A stretch of DNA of 64,000 nt from Sphingomonas arvum (GTDB lineage Bacteria; Pseudomonadota; Alphaproteobacteria; Sphingomonadales; Sphingomonadaceae), in NCBI RefSeq assembly GCF_026013565.1, contig NZ_JAPDOB010000001.1, positions 1,449,686 through 1,513,685 of the forward strand. Reading direction: 5' to 3'. Position 1 is the stretch's first letter. Every line of letters starts with the position of its first letter. The notes under the pieces are model-generated. The model did no database searches and was not told the origin of the DNA. It saw only the letters and a program-made list of their open reading frames with translations. A program made the translations under genes and the position numbers. Shown in pieces: positions 1 to 9,372 of this stretch.

Positions 1-444
1 GCATGGACCCGCTTCTGGGTCGCCGGGCTGGTGCCGGTCGTCAACGAGGTAAGCAGCGGCCCGGACCTCGTCCGCTCGGCCGCTTTCCGCGCGGCAGCGG
101 AGGCGATCTGGGTGCCGTCAACACTCCTGCCGCAAGCGGGCGCGCGCTGGCGGCAGGTCGGGCCCGACCAAGCCGAGGTTTCGGTGCCGACGGTCGCGGG
201 ACCGATCGCCAATCGCCTGACGCTGGCGCCGGACGGCCGCCTGCTCGAGGTGGTGGGTCAGCGCTGGAGCAACGCCAACCCCGACAAGGTCTTCCGTCTG
301 CAGCCGTTCGGGGGCACCGTGCTGGCGGAGCGGCGGTTCGGCGGATTTACGGTGCCCGCCCGGGTCAGCATCGGCAATCACTTCGGCACGCCCGACTTCC
401 TGCCGTTCTTCCAGGCCGAGATCACGGCGGCGCGCTTCCGCTAG
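1..444 (+). CDS. C-terminal part of a DUF6544-like protein (5' truncated by window)
   Basis: The frame is open from the first base and ends in TAG at 442-444, so only the last 147 residues are visible. The segment containing AIWVPSTLLPQAG and the closing stretch FLPFFQAEITAARF resemble the C-terminal half of the DUF6544/DUF6920-type proteins of unknown function. An internal ATG at 31 exists, but upstream codons continue in frame, so it is unlikely to be the true start. The stop shares a CTAG tetranucleotide with the stop of the convergent acyl-CoA ligase. Family assignment is from memory and moderate. Confidence 0.6.
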   Translation, partial: AWTRFWVAGLVPVVNEVSSGPDLVRSAAFRAAAEAIWVPSTLLPQAGARWRQVGPDQAEVSVPTVAGPIANRLTLAPDGRLLEVVGQRWSNANPDKVFRLQPFGGTVLAERRFGGFTVPARVSIGNHFGTPDFLPFFQAEITAARFR

Positions 445-2162
445 GCGGCGATCAGCGGCTCCGTGGCCGCAGCATGGCGAGCGCGTTCCTCGGCCTGCAG
501 GGCCTTGCGATCCGGCTTGCCGATCAGCGTCTTGGGCAGCTCGGGCCGGATCTCCAGCTCGCTGACACGCTCATGCTTGCCGATCTTGGCGTTGAGAAAC
601 GCCTTTAGCTCGTCCGGCGTGGCCGCGGCGTCGGGCTTAAGCGCGACAAAGGCCTTCGGCCGCTCCCCTACCCGTTCGTCCTCGGCGGCGATGATGATGG
701 CCTCGGCCACGGCCGGGTGACGGGCAAGGACGGCTTCGAGCTGGCTGGGGAAGACCTTGAAGCCGCCCACGTTGATCATGTCCTTCAGCCGGTCGACGAT
801 GCGCAGGTAGCCGTCAGCCTCGATCAGGCCGACGTCGCCGGTCCGGAACTCGCCGCCGGCAAGCGGCTCGACCCCGCCTTCGGCCTGACGCCAATAGCCA
901 GTCATCACCTGCGGGCCGCTGATGACGATCTCGCCGCGTTCGCCCTGCGGCTGCTCCGTTCCGTCCTCGGCGAGAATGCGGACGGCGGTGCCGGGCAGCG
1001 GCTGGCCGACAGTGCCGGCGCGCGCTTCGCCGTGGTATGGGTTGACGGAAACCACGCCCGCGCTTTCGGTCATGCCATAGCCTTCCAGCACACGAGCGTT
1101 CGTCGCCGCCTCGAACCGCTCCTTGAGCGCCGGGGTCATCGCCGCACCGCCTGAAAAGGCCTGGTTGACGCTGTCGAAGGTCGCGGCGGAGCAGCTTGGA
1201 TGGTCGATCAAAGCCTGGAACATGGCCGGCACGCCCGCCATGTCGGTGCACCGCCGGCGGCGAATGGCGGCCAGCGCCTCGGCGGCGTCGAACTTGGGCA
1301 GCAGCACGATCTCGGCCGCGCTCAGGACCGACCGGTTGAGGATCGCGGTATTCGCGAAGATGTGGAACAGCGGCAGGCAGCCGAGCACCCGCCCTTCGTC
1401 GCGCGGCCGCTCCGGATCGATCGCCTCCAGCTGCAGCGCATTGATGGTGAGGTTGGCGTGGCTCAGCGCCGCGCCCTTGGGGACGCCGGTGGTCCCGCCG
1501 GTATACTGGACCAGCGCGATGTCGCGGATCGGGTCGACCGTGCTGGCTACATAGGCACCGTCGTTCGCGAGCAGATCGGCCCAGCGCGTCACGCGCGGGT
1601 CCGTGGGCAGGGCCTGCCGCTCCTTGCGCTTGAACAGGCGGAAGCCGATCGCCTTGGCCGTTGGCAGCACTTCGGCGAGTGTTCCGACTAGGACGTGCTT
1701 GACCGCGTCTTCGTCGAGCAGCCGCTTGATCGGCGGCCACAGCCGGGCGAGATCGAGGCAGACCATCGCGTCGATGCCGGAGTCCTGCGCCTGCGCCAGC
1801 ACCTCGTCGGGCGAATAAAGCGGCGAGAAGTTGACCACCGTCGCGCCGGCCAGCAACGCGCCATAGTAAGCCGCCGGATAGTGCGGCGTGTTGGGCAGGA
1901 ACAGGCCAATCCGGCTGCCCTTCCCCAGGCCCAGCTGCTGAACGCCGCGCGCGAACCGCTGCGCCTGGTCGAGCAGTTCCGAATAGAGCGTTCGGCGGCC
2001 GTAGAAATCAAGCGCGATGCCGCTCGGCTTGGCGGCCGCGCTGCGGGTCAGCAGCTCGTGAACGGCGAGCGGCTGCAATCGCTCATCCCAGCGGCAAGCG
2101 TGGCTGTAATGCTCGTCCCAGATCATGGCCGCGGCCGCCTTTTCGCTCCTGCCCGAGGTCAC
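441..2162 (-). CDS. Long-chain fatty acid--CoA ligase (AMP-forming)
   Basis: A 573-residue ANL-superfamily enzyme that would activate a carboxylic acid with ATP and load it on CoA. Visible motifs are the P-loop-like YTGGTTGVPKGA, the A5-type motif EGYGMTESAG, FRTGDVG, and the C-terminal domain motif RLKDMINVGGFKVFP ending with GKPDRKAL. Length fits FadD-type ligases. Start is GTG at 2162, preceded by a G-rich stretch; an in-frame ATG at 2126 is an alternative. It lies 83 bp downstream of the RND pump operon on the same strand and could be co-transcribed, but no functional link is evident. Substrate chain length cannot be read from the sequence. Confidence 0.9.
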   Translation of the reverse strand: MTSGRSEKAAAAMIWDEHYSHACRWDERLQPLAVHELLTRSAAAKPSGIALDFYGRRTLYSELLDQAQRFARGVQQLGLGKGSRIGLFLPNTPHYPAAYYGALLAGATVVNFSPLYSPDEVLAQAQDSGIDAMVCLDLARLWPPIKRLLDEDAVKHVLVGTLAEVLPTAKAIGFRLFKRKERQALPTDPRVTRWADLLANDGAYVASTVDPIRDIALVQYTGGTTGVPKGAALSHANLTINALQLEAIDPERPRDEGRVLGCLPLFHIFANTAILNRSVLSAAEIVLLPKFDAAEALAAIRRRRCTDMAGVPAMFQALIDHPSCSAATFDSVNQAFSGGAAMTPALKERFEAATNARVLEGYGMTESAGVVSVNPYHGEARAGTVGQPLPGTAVRILAEDGTEQPQGERGEIVISGPQVMTGYWRQAEGGVEPLAGGEFRTGDVGLIEADGYLRIVDRLKDMINVGGFKVFPSQLEAVLARHPAVAEAIIIAAEDERVGERPKAFVALKPDAAATPDELKAFLNAKIGKHERVSELEIRPELPKTLIGKPDRKALQAEERARHAAATEPLIAA

Positions 2163-2245
2163 ACAAACCCCCGAGCAACTTCAACCAAGCTGCGCGGCAA
2201 AGGTTTCAGACCGGTAACGACCCACGCCGATGCCGATCGGAGGCT

Positions 2246-3631
2246 TCAGATGCCGTCGCCCCCCAGCGCCCGGTAGACAGTTACCGCATTCCGCGCCTGC
2301 GTGAACTGCACCTGCACCAGGGAGCGCTGGGCGGAGTAGGCAGTGCGCTGGGCATCAAGGGTGGCGAGGTACGGATCAATACCCTCGCGATACCGGGCGG
2401 TGACCAGCCGCAGGGTCTCATTGGCCGCCGCGGCATTACGGCGGGTAGCGGCGACCCGGTCGACTAGGGTGCTCCGGTCGGCCAACGCGTCGGCCACCTC
2501 GCGAAAAGCGGTCTGAATGGTCCGCTCGTAGGTCGCGACGGCGGCCCGCTGCTCGGCCTGGCGGAGCCGGACGTTGGCCCGGCGCGCGCCCCCGCTGAAG
2601 ATACTGTAGTCGGCGCGGACCCCAGCCGAAAAGTTGAAGGCGCCACCGCTGAACAGGCCAGTCAGCGTATCGCTGGCCAAGCCAAGCAGGCCGGTCAGCG
2701 AGATGGTCGGGAACAGGGCAGCGCGGGCGGCCCCGATTTCGGCATTGGTGGCGCGAAGCTCGAATTCGGACTGGATGACGTCCGGCCGGCGCAGGAGGAT
2801 GCGGGAGTCGAGCCCGGCTGGAAGCGCCGCGACGGTTCCGGCAGCCTGGTCGAGCGAGGTCGGCAGCAGGCTCGAGTCGACCGGCGCCCCGACCAGCAGC
2901 TGCAGGAGATTGGCGTCCTGCGCCCTGAGCGCTCGTTGTTCGGCGAGGTCGGCACGGGCGGTTTCCAGCACCTGCTGCGCCTGCAGCAGGTCGGTCCGGG
3001 GCGCGACGCCGCCGCGCAGGCGCGCCTCGGTCAGGGCCCGGCTGCGTTCGGCCGAGCGAACGGTATCCTCGGCAATGGCAAGCAGCGAAGTATCGGCGGC
3101 ATGGGCCAGCCAGGCGTCAGCGATGTCGCCGATCAGCGCCACTCGGGTCGCCCGCTCGGCCGCACCAGTGGCGAACAGTCGCTCCTGCTCCGCCCGGGTC
3201 AGTGAGGCCAGGCGGCCGAAGAGGTCGAGCTCGAACGACGGCAGGACGTTGATCGCCGGGCTGAGCCGCACGCCGTTGATCCCGCCGAAGGGGTTCCGGC
3301 GGGGGTTGGCATCGAGGGTGGCGCTCGATCCCACCTGTGGCAGCTGGGCCGCACGCGCGATCCGCACCTGTTCCCGCGCGGCCGCGATGTTGGCCGCGGC
3401 AATCCTGAGGTCGCGGTTGTTGACCAGCGCCTGGGCGATCAGCGTCTGCAGCCGGATGTCACGGAAGACATCACGATGGGTGAAGTTCGGCAGCGCCGGC
3501 GCCTCGGCCAGGTACGGATCACCGGTCGGCCAGCTGAGCGGCACGGGCGCGGCCGGACGCAGGTAGGTCGGGTCGAGTGACGTGCAGCCGGCCAGCGCGG
3601 CTGCCGTCAGCAGGAGGACGGCGCGCTTCAT
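2246..3631 (-). CDS. RND efflux outer membrane factor lipoprotein (OprM/NodT family)
   Basis: A 461-residue outer-membrane channel subunit of a tripartite efflux pump. The N-terminus is a lipoprotein signal with lipobox LAGC at residues 13-16. Two OEP repeats follow, with typical features such as LARRPDV-like ILLRRPDVIQSEFELRA and AALFPTISLTGLLG. The ATG at 3631 overlaps the TGA of the upstream RND permease (ATGA), so the start is well supported; the open frame extends much further upstream but only as a shadow of the permease gene. It forms one operon with the adaptor and permease. Confidence 0.93.
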   Translation of the reverse strand: MKRAVLLLTAAALAGCTSLDPTYLRPAAPVPLSWPTGDPYLAEAPALPNFTHRDVFRDIRLQTLIAQALVNNRDLRIAAANIAAAREQVRIARAAQLPQVGSSATLDANPRRNPFGGINGVRLSPAINVLPSFELDLFGRLASLTRAEQERLFATGAAERATRVALIGDIADAWLAHAADTSLLAIAEDTVRSAERSRALTEARLRGGVAPRTDLLQAQQVLETARADLAEQRALRAQDANLLQLLVGAPVDSSLLPTSLDQAAGTVAALPAGLDSRILLRRPDVIQSEFELRATNAEIGAARAALFPTISLTGLLGLASDTLTGLFSGGAFNFSAGVRADYSIFSGGARRANVRLRQAEQRAAVATYERTIQTAFREVADALADRSTLVDRVAATRRNAAAANETLRLVTARYREGIDPYLATLDAQRTAYSAQRSLVQVQFTQARNAVTVYRALGGDGI

Positions 3632-6600
3632 GCCCGCGCCTCGGCCGGGGCGGCAGGCGGCGGCGTGCGGCCGAAGCGTTCGCGGATCTTTGCCACCCCC
3701 CGCTTGGCGCCGAGCCGGACCAGCACGAAGAAGAACGGGATGTAGAAGATCGCGAGCACCGTTGCCGTGATCATGCCGCCGATCACCGAGGTACCGATTG
3801 CGATCCGGCTGTTGGCGCCAGCACCGGTCGAAATCGCCAGCGGCATTACCCCGAAGATGAAGGCGAAGCTGGTCATCAGGATTGGCCGCAAGCGGATGCG
3901 GGCCGCTTCCAGCGCAGCATCGAGTACCGGCTTGCCCGCACGCTCGGCCTGCTCGGCGAATTCGATCATCAGAATGGCGTTCTTGGCGGCAAGGCCCATG
4001 GTCGTGAGCAGTCCGATCTGTAGGTAGACGTCGTTCTCCAGTCCGCGCAGCGTCACCGCGAAAATGGCGCCGACCAAGCCAAGCGGGATGACCAGCAGCA
4101 CGGCGACCGGGATCGTCCAGCTTTCGTAAAGGGCGGCGAGGCACAGGAAGACGACCAGCAGCGACAGGGCGTAGAGCAAGGGCGCCTGGCCGGACGACAG
4201 CCGTTCCTGGAAGGACGCACCCGACCAGGCCACGCTGGTGCCCGGGATCTGGGAGGCGAGTTCCTCCATCCGCTTCAAAGCAGTACCGGAGCTGACTCCG
4301 GGCGCCGGCTGCCCCTGGATCTCGAACGCCGGCACGCCCTGGAAGCGCGACAGGCTGCTCGGCCCGGTGCCCCAGTCGATCCGGGCGAAGGAGGAGAACG
4401 GCGACATCTGCCCGTCCGAGCCACGGACGTACCATTGGCTAAGGTCCGACGGATCGGAGCGGAACGGCTCGTCGCCCTGCACATAGACGCGCTTCACCCT
4501 CCCCTTGTCGATGAAGTCGTTGACGTAGCGGCCGCCCCAGGCTGTCGACAGGGTGCTGTTGACGTCTCCCTGGTTGAGGCCAAGTGCCGTCAGCCGCTGC
4601 TGGTCCATGTCGATCTTCAGGTTGGCGACATCGGGCAGGTCGCTGAGACGCACGCCGGTCAGTTGCGGATCGCTGTTCGCCGCGGCCAGCAGCTGGTCGC
4701 GGGCCTGCACGAACTGCTCGCGGCTCATGCCGCTGCGGTTCTGCAGCTCCATGGTGAAGCCGTTGGACTGGCCCAGGCCGCGAATGGCTCCCGGCACGAG
4801 GGCGAACACCTGCGCGTCGCGGAAGCCACGAAAAGCGCCGGACGCGCGCTGGACGATGGCGTCGGCGGTGTTCTCCTTGCCCTTGCGCTCGTCCCACGGC
4901 GCGAAGTTGATGAACCCCTGCCCCGTGTTCTGGCCCGTCGCACCGCCACCGCCGCCACCTCCGGCCACGGTGAACACCACGCTGAGATTTTTCGCCTCAT
5001 ACTGGTTGAGGTACTGCTCGATCTGCTTCTGCACCTCTAGCGTCCGCTGCTGGGTAGCGCCGGCAGGCAGGCGGAACTGGACACTGGCCGCGCCCTGGTC
5101 CTCGGTGGGCAGAAAGCCGGTCGGCAGGCGCTGGAACAGGACCACCAGGATGACGCACAGCAAGGCGTAGATCGCCAGGAACAGCCATTTGCGGTTGATC
5201 ACCGTCGCGACCGCGTTGCCGTAGCGCTCGACCCCGCGGCTGAAGGTCCGGTTGAACCAGTCCTGAAAGCGGTGCACCGGCCGCTGCCACGCCCTGGTCT
5301 CCTGCCGCTCGGCCGCTTCCTGCTCGGCCGGCTTGCGCGCCTTGAGGAGGGTGGCGGTGAGCGCTGGGCTCAGGATCAATGCCGTCAGCACCGACAGCAC
5401 CATGCAGGAGACGATGGTCAGCGAGAACTGCTGGTAGATGACGCCGGTCGAGCCGCCGAAGAACGCCATGGGCAGGAACACGGCGGACAGCACTACTGCG
5501 ATGGCGACTAGCGCGACCTGGATCTCCTTCATCGACTGGATGGTGGCGTCCCGCGGCGACATGCCGGGGTTCTCCTCCATTAGCCGTTCGACATTCTCGA
5601 CTACCACGATGGCGTCGTCGACCAGCAGGCCGATCGCCAGCACCAGGCCGAACAGGGTCAGCGTGTTGATGCTGAACCCCGCGAGATAGAAGACGGCGAA
5701 GGTACCGAGCAGCACGACCGGCACCGCGATCGCCGGGACCAGCGTCGCCCGCCAGCTCTGCAGGAAAATGAACATGACGATGACGACGAGGACCACCGCC
5801 TCGATCAGCGTCTTGACGACTTCCTCGACCGACAGCTTGATGAAGGCGGTGGTGTCGTTGGCGTACGCGACCTTGAAGCCTTCGGGGAAGCTGCTCGACA
5901 GGTCACTTACCCGCGCCTTGACGAGGTCGGCGGTGGCGAGCGCGTCGGCGCCCGGCGCCAGGCTGATCGCCATGCCCGCGCCCGGATGACCGTTCACGCG
6001 GATCACCGCGTTGTAGTTCTCGGCACCAAGCTCGACCCGCGCGACGTCCCGGATGCGGACGGTGGCGCCGCTGGCCTCGGTCTTTAAAATGATGTTCTCG
6101 AACTGCTCGGGCGTCTGCAGGCGGCCTTGGGCTGTGACGGTGGCGTTGAGCAGCTGGCTGTTGGTCTGCGGCAGGCTGCCGATCTCGCCGGCCGCCACTT
6201 CCGTGTTCTGGTTCTGGATGGCGGTGATCACGTCGCCGGGCACTACCCCAACGGCGGCGAGCCGCTGCGGGTTGAGCCAGATGCGCATCGCGCGGGGCGA
6301 GCCGAACACGTTGACGTCGCCGACGCCCGACACGCGCGACAGCGGGTCCTGCAGGGTGGAGGTGAGGAAGTCCGATACGTCGATGTTGGTGCGCGTGTTG
6401 GTCTCGTCATAGACCCCGACGATCAGCAGGAAATCCGGGTTGGACTTGGTCACCCGGACGCCCTGCTGCTGCACCTGCTGCGGCAGGCGCGACACGGCCT
6501 GCTGGACCTGGTTCTGGACCTGGACCTGCGCGGTGTCCGGGTCGGTACCCTTCGCGAACACGGCCGAGATGCTGACGGTGCCGCGCGAGCTGGACGAGGA

Positions 6601-6837
6601 GGAGAAATAGAGCAGGCCGTCGATGCCGGTGAGCTGCTGCTCCAGAATCTGCGTGACGCTGTTCTCGACCGTCTCGGCCGACGCGCCGGGATAGCTCGCG
6701 CGGACGTTGATTTGCGGCGGCGCGATGTCGGGATATTGCTCGACCGGCAGCTGAGTGATGGCTCCGATGCCGGCCAGCATCGTGATGATGGCCAGCACCC
6801 AGGCGAAGATCGGACGATTGATGAATAGTTGGGACAC
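3628..6837 (-). CDS. RND multidrug efflux permease, HAE1 family (AcrB-like)
   Basis: A 1069-residue inner-membrane proton/drug antiporter. It starts MSQLFINRPIFAWVLAI, as AcrB-type pumps do, and carries the proton-relay aspartates in GLLVDDAIVVVENVER of TM4. It has two large periplasmic loops and the second membrane repeat near the C-terminus (GLAAKNAILMIEFAEQ). Length matches the family (about 1030-1070). Start is GTG at 6837, three bases after the stop of the adaptor gene, and the stop overlaps the outer membrane factor start. A poly-glycine stretch near residue 635 is unusual but occurs in the HAE1 family. No local regulator gene is adjacent. Confidence 0.96.
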   Translation of the reverse strand: MSQLFINRPIFAWVLAIITMLAGIGAITQLPVEQYPDIAPPQINVRASYPGASAETVENSVTQILEQQLTGIDGLLYFSSSSSSRGTVSISAVFAKGTDPDTAQVQVQNQVQQAVSRLPQQVQQQGVRVTKSNPDFLLIVGVYDETNTRTNIDVSDFLTSTLQDPLSRVSGVGDVNVFGSPRAMRIWLNPQRLAAVGVVPGDVITAIQNQNTEVAAGEIGSLPQTNSQLLNATVTAQGRLQTPEQFENIILKTEASGATVRIRDVARVELGAENYNAVIRVNGHPGAGMAISLAPGADALATADLVKARVSDLSSSFPEGFKVAYANDTTAFIKLSVEEVVKTLIEAVVLVVIVMFIFLQSWRATLVPAIAVPVVLLGTFAVFYLAGFSINTLTLFGLVLAIGLLVDDAIVVVENVERLMEENPGMSPRDATIQSMKEIQVALVAIAVVLSAVFLPMAFFGGSTGVIYQQFSLTIVSCMVLSVLTALILSPALTATLLKARKPAEQEAAERQETRAWQRPVHRFQDWFNRTFSRGVERYGNAVATVINRKWLFLAIYALLCVILVVLFQRLPTGFLPTEDQGAASVQFRLPAGATQQRTLEVQKQIEQYLNQYEAKNLSVVFTVAGGGGGGGATGQNTGQGFINFAPWDERKGKENTADAIVQRASGAFRGFRDAQVFALVPGAIRGLGQSNGFTMELQNRSGMSREQFVQARDQLLAAANSDPQLTGVRLSDLPDVANLKIDMDQQRLTALGLNQGDVNSTLSTAWGGRYVNDFIDKGRVKRVYVQGDEPFRSDPSDLSQWYVRGSDGQMSPFSSFARIDWGTGPSSLSRFQGVPAFEIQGQPAPGVSSGTALKRMEELASQIPGTSVAWSGASFQERLSSGQAPLLYALSLLVVFLCLAALYESWTIPVAVLLVIPLGLVGAIFAVTLRGLENDVYLQIGLLTTMGLAAKNAILMIEFAEQAERAGKPVLDAALEAARIRLRPILMTSFAFIFGVMPLAISTGAGANSRIAIGTSVIGGMITATVLAIFYIPFFFVLVRLGAKRGVAKIRERFGRTPPPAAPAEARA

Positions 6838-6840
6838 GCG

Positions 6841-8175
6841 TCAGCGGCCACCGGCGCCGGCGCCGCCGGGCCCGCCGCCGCCGACTCCGCCTCCACCGCC
6901 GCCCGAACGCCCGCCCGCCGCGACGCTGCCGGGCGGCGGCGGGGCGATCTTCTGCGGGGTGCTGGCCGGCACCGGCCGGATCGGCGCGTTGTTGCGCAGG
7001 TTGGCGAGGCCTTGCGTGATCACCTTGTCGCCGGGCCGGAGCCCACCGGTAATCACCCAGTCCGTGCCGAAGGTGCGGTCCGCGGCTACGCCTCGGCGGA
7101 GCGCCTTATTGCCCGGACCCACGATGAAGACGTAGGCCTGCCCGCCGATATCCCGCTGCAAGGCGCTTTGCGGGACGAGGATGGCGTTGGGCGTCACCGC
7201 CTGCGTGAAGCGCGCCTGCACGAACGAGCCGGGCAACAACACGCCGTTTGGATTAGGAAAACGCGCGCGCAGGGTCACGGTCCCGGTGCTCTCGTTGACC
7301 GTCGCTTCGGAGAACTGGACGGTGCCGGTGTAACCGTAGTCACTGCCGTCCTCGAGCAGCAGGCGGACTTGGGTACTGCCGGGATTGGCACCACCGGTTG
7401 AAAGAGCGCGGCGGAGGGTGGTCAGGTCAGCACTCGACTGCTGGATGTCGACGAAGATCGGATCGGTACGCTGGATCACGGCGAGCGGGTCGGCCTGGCT
7501 GGAGCTGACCAGCGCGCCCTGGGTGAAGAGAGAGCGACCGATCCGACCGCTGATCGGCGCCCGCACGGTGGCGAAGCGCAGGTTGATGCGGGCGGTCTCC
7601 AGCGCGGCATTGTTCTGCGCCACTGCAGCGCGGGCCTGGCGCGCCTGGGCGGCAGCGTCCGTATAATCTTGCTGGCTGATCGCTTCGATCTGGGCCAGCG
7701 GCCGGTATCGGTTGGCCCTCGCCTGGGCCGCGTCCGCCGCGGCGCGGGCGCTTGCCACGTTGGCATTCGCCTCGTTGACCGACGCGCGGTAGAGGCTCGG
7801 GTCGATTTGATACAGCGGCTGCCCCTGCTTCACGTAGCTGCCTTCAGTGAACAGCCGGCGCTGAACCAGGCCGCCGACCTGAGGGCGAACCTCCGACGTC
7901 TCAAAGGCGACAGTGCGGCCACCCAGCTGATTGATCACCGGTACGGCAGTGGCCGACACCACCACGAAGCCGACCTGCGTCGGTCCACCCCGCCCACGGC
8001 CCTGCCCTTGACCCTGCGCGGCCGATTGCTCGGACCCGCAACCGGCCAACACGGTTGAAAGAGCAACGGCCAGAACCAGCGTGAGCCTGCGGACCGACGC
8101 GGCTTCGCCTTGGTTTGTTCCTAGATTTGGGATTGAGCCGTCGGCGCAAGGCCAGCGAGGGTCGATACCGCCCAA
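6841..8175 (-). CDS. RND efflux periplasmic adaptor (membrane fusion protein)
   Basis: A membrane-fusion subunit linking the RND permease to the outer membrane channel. The biotinyl-lipoyl/HlyD core is visible (GLVQRRLFTEGSYVKQGQPLYQIDPSLY, here in separate pieces: VKQGQPLYQID, APISGRIGRS), with alpha-hairpin repeats rich in Ala and a Gly-rich C-terminal tail. A lipobox VLAGC lies at residues 42-46, about 45 residues after the only available ATG at 8175. The signal is therefore preceded by an unusually long N-terminus and no in-frame ATG, GTG or TTG lies closer, so the start is uncertain. First gene of the pump operon. Confidence 0.92.
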   Translation of the reverse strand: MGGIDPRWPCADGSIPNLGTNQGEAASVRRLTLVLAVALSTVLAGCGSEQSAAQGQGQGRGRGGPTQVGFVVVSATAVPVINQLGGRTVAFETSEVRPQVGGLVQRRLFTEGSYVKQGQPLYQIDPSLYRASVNEANANVASARAAADAAQARANRYRPLAQIEAISQQDYTDAAAQARQARAAVAQNNAALETARINLRFATVRAPISGRIGRSLFTQGALVSSSQADPLAVIQRTDPIFVDIQQSSADLTTLRRALSTGGANPGSTQVRLLLEDGSDYGYTGTVQFSEATVNESTGTVTLRARFPNPNGVLLPGSFVQARFTQAVTPNAILVPQSALQRDIGGQAYVFIVGPGNKALRRGVAADRTFGTDWVITGGLRPGDKVITQGLANLRNNAPIRPVPASTPQKIAPPPPGSVAAGGRSGGGGGGVGGGGPGGAGAGGR

Positions 8176-8279
8176 ACTATCTGTGTCCCGTCAACGATGG
8201 CTGCGCCGGTATGGTCCCTGTGCGGCGCACTACGCGCCAGACGCCCAAGCGTTGCCGTGATTTCTGCCTCCGCCGCCAT

Positions 8280-8305
8280 TTGCGGTTGCGACCCGCCTAC
8301 CGCAA
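8280..8305. terminator. Hairpin between the exporter and efflux operons
   Basis: TTGCGGT at 8280-8286 pairs with ACCGCAA at 8299-8305 around a 12-base loop. It lies 24 bases beyond the stop of the YeiH-like gene on the minus strand. There is no T-tract after it, so it may be a weak or Rho-assisted terminator, or may not act in termination. Confidence 0.3.
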
Positions 8306-8328
8306 GGCGTTCTTTCGGTCACCTCTAG

Positions 8329-9372
8329 CTAAAGAATGTGGAGCATGCCGATGGCGAGCACCAGCATCAGGACGTTGGCAAGTGCCGTGCCAAGCGCCAC
8401 TCGCGGGCCGACCTCGAACAGGCTGCGCAGCCGGACCCCGAAGCCAAGCGCCGCCATGGCGACCACCGCCAGATAGTTGGACAGGGTGCCGAGCCAGCCG
8501 GCCACCTGGTCGCTCAGAAGTCCCGTCCAGCGGCACGCCGCCAGCAGCAGAAACGCGACGATGAACCACGGCAGGAACAAGGTTGGCTGTGAACGCCCGT
8601 CCGGCGGCCGCTGCGCGGTCCCGTCGAACCTGGGAGCCAGCAGCGAGAGGGCCAGCGTCAATGGTCCAAGCATCAACACCCGGGCCAGCTTCACGAACGT
8701 CGCCAGGGTGACAGTCGCCGTCCCGAACGGCGCCGCCGCGGCGATCACCTGGGGCACCGCATAGACCGTCAGTCCGGTCAGCACGGCATAACGCGGCAGG
8801 GCCAGCCCGAAGATGTAGACGGCAATAGGCAGCGCCAGCACGGTGAACACACCAAGCAGTGCCGTGAGGGATATGGCGGCAGCGACCTCCTCCTCATCGG
8901 CGCCGATGATCGGGGCAACGGCGGCGATCGCGCTGTTGCCGCAGATCGCGTTGCCCGCGGCGATCAGCATGGCGAGCCGGGCGCCCAGACCGAGCGCCCG
9001 CCCAAGCAGGAAGGCACCGGCCAGCGCCACGAACACCATCAGCGCAATCAGCAGCACCGTTGTCCCGCCAAGGCTTTCCAGCGCCGCCAGGCTGAGCGTG
9101 GCCCCGAGCAGCGCCACGGCGACGTCCAATACCGACTTTGCGCTGAAGCGGATGCCCGGCTTGACGGCCTTAGGAATGTCCACTGCGTTGCCGATGACCA
9201 TTCCCAGGAGGATGGCGAGCACCAGGGGCTCCAGCCATGCCCGGCTGAACACGGCTGCTTCGATCGCACCCGCCAGCTCGGCCGCGGCGCCAACGGCTAG
9301 GCATAGCAGGATGCCAGGCAGCAGCTGGCCTGGGGTCCGCACCCGCTTCCTGACCGGAGCCGACGCGTTCAC
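8329..9372 (-). CDS. YeiH/UPF0324-family membrane protein (putative anion/sulfite exporter)
   Basis: A 347-residue polytopic membrane protein with about ten hydrophobic segments and the family's signature region GNAICGNSAIAAVAPIIGA followed by Glu-rich DEEEVAAAISLTALLG. The family is annotated as putative sulfate exporters but is poorly characterised biochemically. GTG at 9372 overlaps the TGA of glpK (GTGA), which favours it over the longer TTG frame starting at 9399. It is the last gene of the minus-strand arm of the sulfoquinovose cluster. I infer that it may remove sulfite released by the monooxygenase; the sequence does not prove this. Confidence 0.85.
   Translation of the reverse strand: MNASAPVRKRVRTPGQLLPGILLCLAVGAAAELAGAIEAAVFSRAWLEPLVLAILLGMVIGNAVDIPKAVKPGIRFSAKSVLDVAVALLGATLSLAALESLGGTTVLLIALMVFVALAGAFLLGRALGLGARLAMLIAAGNAICGNSAIAAVAPIIGADEEEVAAAISLTALLGVFTVLALPIAVYIFGLALPRYAVLTGLTVYAVPQVIAAAAPFGTATVTLATFVKLARVLMLGPLTLALSLLAPRFDGTAQRPPDGRSQPTLFLPWFIVAFLLLAACRWTGLLSDQVAGWLGTLSNYLAVVAMAALGFGVRLRSLFEVGPRVALGTALANVLMLVLAIGMLHIL

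Noticed and set aside
3..608. Long plus-strand frame across the DUF6544-like gene and the acyl-CoA ligase end
   Set aside because: Arg/Gly/Ala-rich shadow; the overlapping frames have recognisable families.
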